From Ruminiclostridium sp. (GTDB lineage Bacteria; Bacillota_A; Clostridia; Oscillospirales; Oscillospiraceae): a stretch of DNA of 7,929 nt. The position numbers and the translations under genes were made by a program. Under the pieces are notes generated by a model, which saw nothing but the letters and a program-made list of their open reading frames with translations, did not search any database and was not told where the DNA came from. Where the stretch lies: contig JAFXCU010000110.1 in NCBI GenBank assembly GCA_017521345.1, positions 1-7,929 on the forward strand. Direction: 5' to 3'. Numbering within the stretch: the first letter of the stretch is position 1; each line of letters begins with the position of its first letter. Below, in pieces: positions 1-2,708 of this stretch.

Positions 1-42
1 ATAGAGCCAGGAAAGCCCACCGACACCCCTTTTTGGGGGGCC

Positions 43-53
43 AATATAATATT
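43..53. repeat. AT-rich perfect palindrome in a G-run/C-run frame
   Basis: AATAT-A-ATATT is a perfect inverted repeat. It sits in an AT-rich island that begins after six Gs (35-40) and ends before five Cs (74-78). An easily melted island between G and C runs is seen at some phage ends and origins, but nothing else here proves such a role. Confidence 0.4.
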
Positions 54-84
54 TTGACACCGAATTACAAAAACCCCCACCCCT

Positions 85-204
85 CTTTTTCCGGGGTATC
101 CCCTTCTATCGGGAGTGATACCGAGGCCGTGGGGGCAAGTCTGGAATGTGTATGGGACCTACCGGGGGGGGCGGCGGCGGAAGGCCCGCCCTTTTTCCGG
201 GGTA
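85..204. repeat. 14-bp direct repeat CTTTTTCCGGGGTA, two copies
   Basis: CTTTTTCCGGGGTA occurs at 85-98 and again at 191-204, 106 bp apart start to start. The inner CCGGGGTA is found a third time in inverted orientation at 231-238 as TACCCCGG. Repeats of this kind in non-coding DNA can be protein-binding sites, for example of a phage terminase, or leftovers of duplication. The sequence alone does not decide between these. Confidence 0.6.
95..122. repeat. Small inverted repeat / hairpin GGTATC...GATACC
   Basis: GGTATC (95-100) and GATACC (117-122) are perfect inverted copies. The stem can be extended inward by CCC (101-103) pairing with GGG (111-113), leaving a three-base bulge. It is not followed by a T-tract on either strand, so it is not an intrinsic terminator. 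Confidence 0.5.
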
Positions 205-238
205 CCATGCTAGGTAGGGGGGTAGGGGGGTACCCCGG
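197..238. repeat. Perfect 10-bp inverted repeat around G-runs
   Basis: CCGGGGTACC at 197-206 is matched by its exact reverse complement GGTACCCCGG at 229-238. The 22-base spacer contains two six-G runs separated by TA. The arms could form a stable stem on either strand, with the G-runs exposed in the loop of the plus-strand form. Neither side carries a T-tract. Confidence 0.65.
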
Positions 239-285
239 ATACGTGTCATCGGAACACACCCCCACCCACGCGCGCCGGGGACCTT

Positions 286-425
286 GTTGCCTCCCACCCC
301 CTCCCCTCCTGCTGTCTACTGTCTCCCCTGCTGCCGTCCCTCTCCCCTCTCCCGTGGCCCTCCTGCTCTTCCCTGCTGTCTGTGTGTCTACCCCTGCCCT
401 CTCCCCTCCATCCTTCCCGCCTCTC
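286..425. other. Long pyrimidine-rich (C/T) tract
   Basis: The plus strand is overwhelmingly C and T here, with only scattered purines, so the minus strand is a GA-rich purine tract. Short motifs recur, including CTCCCCT and CCTGCTGTCT (308-317 and 372-381). Tracts of this kind can form triplex or R-loop structures. The bias also inflates stop-free reading frames in both directions, which accounts for the spurious frames over it. Confidence 0.55.
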
Positions 426-510
426 TCCAAGCCACGCACAGAGGCCCACACGCACCAGCACACGCACTGTCCCGCTCGGCTCCGTCCGTGGTACTCCATC
501 CCCTCCAGGG

Positions 511-540
511 CAAAAGAAAAGACCGAGGATCACTCCCCGG
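511..540 (-). terminator. Candidate intrinsic terminator of the regulator-toxin-antitoxin operon
   Basis: Read on the minus strand, CCGGGG pairs with CCTCGG (stem 535-540 with 523-528, one G-U pair) around a six-base loop. It is followed at once by TCTTTTCTTTTG (511-522). It lies 23 bases after the stop of the antitoxin gene, the expected place for the end of this operon. The stem is short and the T-tract is interrupted by C, so termination is likely but may be partial. Confidence 0.5.
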
Positions 541-563
541 CCTGTCTTGTTTCTATTCCGTTG

Positions 564-776
564 TCAGTTCCAATCAATAGCATCATGGGCCACATACTCC
601 CCGGCCTCCATCTCGGAGGAAGCAAGGTCAAGCGCCTGCTTTTCGATGGGAGTTACTTTGGTGTAGTCAGGGTCCCAAGCAAGAACCAGCTTCTTCACCA
701 GTTCAAAAGCAAGGACCTGGTCCTGCTCCGGGAGCATATCCACCATGCTTGCGATCTGTTGTGCGATAGGTGCCAT
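564..776 (-). CDS. Small acidic protein, probable antitoxin of a RelE/ParE-type pair
   Basis: A 70-residue protein encoded directly after the RelE-like toxin gene, so it is placed as the toxin's neutralising partner acting in the cytoplasm. It is mostly helical in appearance: an N-terminal helix around residues 3-14, LPEQDQ at 15-20, a longer amphipathic helix at about 21-34 (VLAFELVKKLVLAW), a DPD turn, and an acidic C-terminal tail ending in HDAIDWN. A helical body with an acidic tail that wraps the toxin is usual for RelB-like antitoxins. No clear DNA-binding fold is visible, which fits with a separate XRE regulator in the operon. ATG at 776 is preferred because AAAGGAG (787-793) lies 10 bases upstream; an in-frame GTG at 785 sits only one base after that site. 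The toxin stop (795-797) nearly abuts the ribosome binding site, so translation is probably coupled. The exact antitoxin family was not identified. Confidence 0.8.
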   Translation of the reverse strand: MAPIAQQIASMVDMLPEQDQVLAFELVKKLVLAWDPDYTKVTPIEKQALDLASSEMEAGEYVAHDAIDWN

Positions 777-794
777 TAGGTGCACGCTCCTTTC

Positions 795-1055
795 TTACTT
801 GTAAATGTCTCCACGACTTCCTATATCCATAATATGAAGGATTTCTAACTCCATTTCAAGAGTGTATTTGTAAATAATCCGATACTTTCCGATGCGGAGC
901 CGCTGTCTACCGTCATTATACCCCTGCATGGTCTTAATATCTCCCAGAGGGGGCTTGTGGGTCAGTCCTTCGATACCTACCCGGATACGGTTCTTTGTGG
1001 GCTTATCCATTGCGTTGATGGCCTTAACAGCAGCTTTAGAATAACGTATCTCCAT
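795..1055 (-). CDS. RelE/ParE superfamily toxin
   Basis: An 86-residue protein, the normal size for RelE/ParE toxins. RelE members cleave mRNA in the ribosomal A site and ParE members poison DNA gyrase; the sequence alone does not separate these, although the C-terminus is RelE-like. Features seen are the start MEIRYSKAAVKAI, a helical pair up to about residue 31, HKPPLGDIK at 33-41, then the strand-rich core RQRLRIGKYRIIYKY (50-64) and the end ILHIMDIGSRGDIYK (72-86). The basic residues at 50, 52, 54, 59 and 81 with Tyr85 sit where RelE toxins carry catalytic or RNA-contact residues. ATG at 1055 is chosen because GGGGAGGA (1061-1068) lies five bases upstream and the protein then begins as family members do. 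A GTG at 1094, overlapping the stop of the regulator gene and preceded by GGAAGGA, would add 13 residues. The toxin precedes its antitoxin, the HigBA-type order, and lies 35 bases after the XRE gene. Confidence 0.88.
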   Translation of the reverse strand: MEIRYSKAAVKAINAMDKPTKNRIRVGIEGLTHKPPLGDIKTMQGYNDGRQRLRIGKYRIIYKYTLEMELEILHIMDIGSRGDIYK

Positions 1056-1060
1056 GTCAT

Positions 1061-1068
1061 TCCTCCCC
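1061..1068 (-). promoter_or_regulatory. Ribosome binding site fixing the toxin start
   Basis: On the minus strand GGGGAGGA lies five bases before ATG at 1055. It is stronger than the sites before the upstream in-frame ATG (1070) or GTG (1094), so it decides the shorter toxin reading. Confidence 0.7.
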
Positions 1069-1090
1069 ATCCTGATCCCGCTCGATCTGG

Positions 1091-1555
1091 TCACTTTCCT
1101 TCCAAACGCTCCACCGTGTCAATGAGATTGTTCAAGGTTAGGAACGTCGTGCTTTCTGTGATATGGTCGGCGGGTTCGTCATCCTCTGGAATAATCAGAT
1201 AAAACGTCTCTTGGAAGAAGTAGTCCTCGCTGACCTCTGCGGGGCCTTTCTTCTTGTACAGCTTGAGGCCCCTTTTCTTCAAACGGCGTCTAAGATTCCG
1301 CTCAATCTGTTCGTCGCTTCTGGGCGCATCGAATCCGTATCTATAATCAATAGCATATTCCCCAGGATCTCCCTCAACCATAGTAAGTTTCAGTCCGATA
1401 ATTTCACAAATATGTGCCAATTCTCGCGCCGTGAAATTATCCCTTCTCATTTTGTTGCTGAGGTTCTGTCTGCTGATCCCAAGTTCTTCGGCAAGCTGCA
1501 TCTGTGTTTTCCCGATGTCGTTAAGCCGTTTAGTGATTGCGGAAGTTGCGGACAT
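1091..1555 (-). CDS. XRE-family helix-turn-helix regulator with extra C-terminal domain
   Basis: A 154-residue cytoplasmic DNA-binding protein and first gene of the toxin-antitoxin operon. Residues 1-60 form an XRE/Cro-CI-type helix-turn-helix: the second helix is about 18-26 (QMQLAEELG) and the recognition helix about 29-38 (SRQNLSNKMR), followed by a helix at 44-53. A linker with YAIDYRYGFDAPRSDE (67-82) leads to a basic helix RNLRRRLKKRGLKLYKK (87-103), a strand YFFQETFYLII (112-122) and a C-terminal helix (139-152). The second half resembles a small domain common in Firmicutes mobile elements (pattern LxxLLxxxGxxLxKs, then a hydrophobic strand, then a helix), recalled from memory and not searched. 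Start ATG at 1555 is preceded by AAAGGGTGA, a moderate ribosome binding site. The gene lies downstream of a strong promoter containing an 18-bp dyad, so autorepression is likely. No peptidase/LexA-type catalytic serine-lysine pattern is evident. It may be a third component of the toxin-antitoxin system, an element repressor, or both. Confidence 0.88.
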   Translation of the reverse strand: MSATSAITKRLNDIGKTQMQLAEELGISRQNLSNKMRRDNFTARELAHICEIIGLKLTMVEGDPGEYAIDYRYGFDAPRSDEQIERNLRRRLKKRGLKLYKKKGPAEVSEDYFFQETFYLIIPEDDEPADHITESTTFLTLNNLIDTVERLEGK

Positions 1556-1586
1556 AGAATCACCCTTTCAATGTTGGTATGATTTT

Positions 1587-1615
1587 ATTATAGTAGCCAA
1601 CAGTACACTAATCAA
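1587..1615 (-). promoter_or_regulatory. Sigma-A-type promoter for the XRE-toxin-antitoxin operon
   Basis: On the minus strand, TTGATT (1610-1615) is followed after exactly 17 bases by a perfect TATAAT (1587-1592). Transcription would start near 1580, about 25 bases before the XRE start codon at 1555. Operator dyad 1 (1603-1620) covers the -35 box and part of the spacer, so a bound repressor would block this promoter. Confidence 0.8.
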
Positions 1616-1620
1616 TGTAC
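1603..1620. promoter_or_regulatory. Operator-like dyad 1 (GTACAC-N6-ATGTAC)
   Basis: An 18-bp inverted repeat with arms GTACAC and ATGTAC; five of six arm positions are symmetric. It overlaps the -35 region of the minus-strand promoter. It shares arm sequence, spacer length and orientation with dyads 2 and 3, which points to one protein binding all three, most likely the XRE product next to it. Confidence 0.7.
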
Positions 1621-1638
1621 AAGATAAACAAATTCGAT

Positions 1639-1656
1639 GTACACTTTTTGGTGTAC
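1639..1656. promoter_or_regulatory. Operator-like dyad 2 (GTACAC-N6-GTGTAC), perfect
   Basis: A perfect 6-bp inverted repeat with a 6-bp spacer (TTTTTG), centred between the two divergent promoters. Its centre is 36 bp from dyad 1 and 33 bp from dyad 3, close to whole helical turns, so bound dimers would lie on roughly the same face of the DNA. Confidence 0.75.
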
Positions 1657-1663
1657 TCGCCAA

Positions 1664-1692
1664 TGGATATTGTAAACCAATTAGTGTACAAT
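1664..1692 (+). promoter_or_regulatory. Candidate promoter for the small plus-strand operon
   Basis: TGGATA (1664-1669, 4 of 6 matches to TTGACA) is separated by 17 bases from TACAAT (1687-1692, 5 of 6). Transcription would begin near 1699, giving a leader of about 118 bases. It is weaker than the opposing promoter and is overlapped by dyad 3, so it may depend on loss of repression or on an activator. Confidence 0.45.
1672..1689. promoter_or_regulatory. Operator-like dyad 3 (GTAAAC-N6-GTGTAC)
   Basis: The 18-bp site differs from perfect dyad 2 at one arm base. It overlaps the spacer and the start of the -10 box of the proposed plus-strand promoter. A weaker overlapping variant (GTACAA-N6-ATGTAG, 1686-1703) may also exist. 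Confidence 0.65.
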
Positions 1693-1710
1693 TAAGCATG
1701 TAGAGAGGGA

Positions 1711-1741
1711 CGGCAACCCGCAGACAAAACCCGGCAACCCG
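1711..1741 (+). repeat. 10-bp direct repeat in the leader of the small operon
   Basis: CGGCAACCCG occurs at 1711-1720 and 1732-1741, exactly 21 bp apart, which is two helical turns. It lies in the untranslated leader upstream of the gene at 1817. It could be a second regulator site or an RNA-level element; no function is shown. Confidence 0.5.
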
Positions 1742-1816
1742 TGACACCGATATGTGCAGGAGATAAAGGCACGAACAACGGGCACTCCACCCAATACATT
1801 ACAGGAGGTACACACC

Positions 1817-2086
1817 ATGAGTAACACTGAACTTACCAGCAAGATTAAGGAACTGAGGGAACTGCAATCCCTGATCGAAGAAGCCCAGGCAGAGGCCGAG
1901 GCAATCCGGGACCTTCTCAAGGCCCACATGGGCGAACAGGAGGAACTGAGAGCCGGGGAATACAAAGTCACCTGGAAGAGCGTCACATCCTCCAGACTGG
2001 ACACAGCAGCCTTGAAAAAGGCCCTGCCGGACGTGGCCCTGGCGTTCACCAAGCAGACCACTACCCGCCGCTTTGTCGTGGCATGA
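1817..2086 (+). CDS. Small coiled-coil phage protein resembling the C-terminal tail of YqaJ-type nucleases
   Basis: An 89-residue protein. Residues 4-42 are a charged helix rich in Glu, Leu and Lys (ELTSKIKELRELQSLIEEAQ and onward), probably a coiled coil. Residues 47-89 contain GEYKVTWKSVTSSRLDTAAL, then KKALPDVALAFTKQTTTRRF. This GxYxVTWK / S-R-hD / Lys-Pro-h / Thr-rich-RRF pattern resembles the C-terminal extension of YqaJ-family viral recombination proteins and of small stand-alone phage proteins near early genes (family recall, not a search). No nuclease motif is present, so it is not itself a nuclease; a partner-binding role is a guess. ATG at 1817 is chosen over an in-frame ATG at 1754 because AGGAGG (1803-1808) lies eight bases upstream. 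It is the first gene of a three-gene set. Confidence 0.85.
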   Translation: MSNTELTSKIKELRELQSLIEEAQAEAEAIRDLLKAHMGEQEELRAGEYKVTWKSVTSSRLDTAALKKALPDVALAFTKQTTTRRFVVA

Positions 2087-2095
2087 AAAAGGCCC

Positions 2096-2128
2096 CTTGT
2101 GTCAGCACCGACCAAAGCGAGACACAAG
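2096..2128 (+). repeat. Inverted repeat just after the first small gene
   Basis: CTTGTGTC (2096-2103) and GACACAAG (2121-2128) are perfect 8-bp inverted copies around a 17-base loop, beginning ten bases after the gene's stop codon. No T-tract follows, so it is probably not a terminator. It could stabilise the mRNA 3' end or mark a processing point. Confidence 0.5.
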
Positions 2129-2144
2129 AAGCCCAAACCACCCC

Positions 2145-2178
2145 GAGGGGGTCACGGTCATTGTACCACGGCCCCCTC
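2145..2178 (+). repeat. GC-rich hairpin ahead of the second small gene
   Basis: GAGGGGG (2145-2151) pairs perfectly with CCCCCTC (2172-2178); an inner GGT/ACC pairing (2156-2158, 2165-2167) is possible. It ends ten bases before the AAGGAGGA ribosome binding site (2188-2195) of the next gene, with no T-tract. It could slow transcription or affect translation of the downstream pair. Confidence 0.5.
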
Positions 2179-2202
2179 CCAGAAATCAAGGAGGAAATAT
2201 CA

Positions 2203-2457
2203 ATGCCCACCACCAATTACGGAAACAATGACCGACTGACCGAACGGCTCAACCGCTGCCATGATCCCAAAGCCGCCCTTGCCATCCTTTGCGCTGTGCT
2301 CTCCGGTTACAAGAGCACCAGCAAGCAGCCCTGTTCCGGCGCTGACTTCTACGGCGGGAACAACCTCAAACTCGCCCGGCACTTCCTGAGCCTGGAGCAC
2401 GGAGAGGAAGTCCTTTCCATCATGGAGACCATGAAGAAGGGAGGCCAGGAAGCATGA
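2203..2457 (+). CDS. Small hypothetical phage protein, 84 residues
   Basis: Not recognised. The N-terminal part is polar (NYGNNDRLTERLNRC), followed by a helix with DPKAALAILCAVLSGY (21-36), a Gly/Ser/Asn-rich middle (37-54, with CSGADFYGGNN at 44-54) and a C-terminal helix NLKLARHFLSLEHGEEVLSI (54-73) with a Lys-rich end. There are three cysteines (19, 30, 44) but no pairing that suggests a zinc site, and no signal peptide or membrane segment. The start at 2203 is well supported: AAGGAGGA (2188-2195) lies seven bases upstream. Its stop overlaps the start of the next gene (ATGA), so the two are translationally coupled. Confidence 0.8.
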   Translation: MPTTNYGNNDRLTERLNRCHDPKAALAILCAVLSGYKSTSKQPCSGADFYGGNNLKLARHFLSLEHGEEVLSIMETMKKGGQEA

Positions 2458-2645
2458 GCGCACCCATCACCACCAAGAACACCGACAGCACCAGCAAGTA
2501 TCCCAGACGGCCCCTCACCTACAACGATCTACTTCACACTATGAACAAGGAAAAACTTATTCTGTACATCACCAACAGACTGGATTACATGAACGAACGG
2601 CAATTACGCCTGATTCTCAGCTTTATCCGGGGTTTAAACTCATAA
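2454..2645 (+). CDS. Small hypothetical helical protein, 63 residues
   Basis: Not identified with certainty. Residues 1-20 are polar and basic (Thr/Ser/Lys/Arg/Pro-rich). Residues 23-61 form two or three helices: YNDLLHTM, KLILYITNRLDYM, and ERQLRLILSFIRGL. The closing pattern, a helix of the type (D/E)-x-Q-L-x-h-I-x-x-F-I-R-x-L, is common in short proteins of Firmicutes prophages and conjugative elements, where no function has been settled. The start ATG overlaps the previous stop (ATGA at 2454-2457), with GGAGG at 2440-2444 as a likely ribosome binding site. The gene ends 20 bases before the terminator stem. Confidence 0.75.
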   Translation: MSAPITTKNTDSTSKYPRRPLTYNDLLHTMNKEKLILYITNRLDYMNERQLRLILSFIRGLNS

Positions 2646-2665
2646 AACTAAATACACCCAACAAA

Positions 2666-2706
2666 GCGCAGGAGGCCACCCCGAAGGATGGCCTCTTGTG
2701 CTTTTT
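2666..2706. terminator. Strong hairpin terminator between convergent operons, probably bidirectional
   Basis: The stem 2666-2678 pairs with 2689-2701 over 13 bp (two G-U pairs on the plus-strand RNA) and is followed on the plus strand by TTTTT (2702-2706), ending the three-gene operon. The giant minus-strand gene stops at 2709, so the same hairpin also serves that side. On the minus strand the loop closes further as CC-TTCG-GG, a stable UUCG tetraloop, but the trailing T-tract (CTTTGTT) is weaker. Confidence 0.85.
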
Positions 2707-2708
2707 CG

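Larger units (their letters stand above)
1..510. other. Gene-free stretch of G/C runs, short repeats and a C/T tract
   Basis: No convincing gene is seen here on either strand. The open frames present (one plus-strand frame is open from base 3 to 779) translate into low-complexity Pro/Ser/Arg/Gly-rich text with no domain-like pattern. The first 57 bases could be the end of a plus-strand reading frame (stop TGA at 55-57), but it is too short to support. The stretch holds G-runs (35-40, 164-171, 217-222, 225-230), an AT-rich island (43-73) between a G-run and a C-run, repeats of CCGGGGTA, hairpin-forming sequences and a long C/T-rich tract at about 286-425. Base composition differs sharply from the neighbouring toxin-antitoxin genes. 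Possible roles, all inference, are a phage packaging or terminus region, an attachment-site flank or structured non-coding DNA. Confidence 0.5.

Noticed and set aside
45..59. TATAAT and TTGACA close together
   Set aside because: TATAAT (45-50) comes before TTGACA (54-59) on the plus strand, so the order and spacing are wrong for a promoter, and no partner boxes are found at 17 bp.
211..230. G-quadruplex in the G-runs
   Set aside because: Only two long runs joined by TA plus a GG are present. It could form only by splitting runs, so I note the G-runs but do not claim a quadruplex.
65..499. Minus-strand frame of 144 residues just beyond the antitoxin operon
   Set aside because: A GGAGG is present but only about two bases from the ATG, and the product is Gly/Arg/Pro-rich text generated by the purine-biased strand. 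It lies after a candidate terminator.
3..779. Long plus-strand open frame spanning the left region and running antisense through the antitoxin gene
   Set aside because: The translation is low-complexity, has no good ribosome binding site, and its length follows from the lack of A/T in the C/T-rich tract. The last 200 bases lie over a well-supported minus-strand gene.
1056..1094. Longer toxin reading from GTG at 1094
   Set aside because: It overlaps the regulator's stop and has a GGAAGGA site, so it is possible, but the added 13 residues do not look like RelE/ParE sequence and the internal ATG has the better ribosome binding site.
1698..1703. Start-stop mini-frame ATG-TAG at the beginning of the small operon's leader
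   Set aside because: Such minimal frames can stall ribosomes, but no ribosome binding site precedes it and it lies at or before the predicted transcription start.
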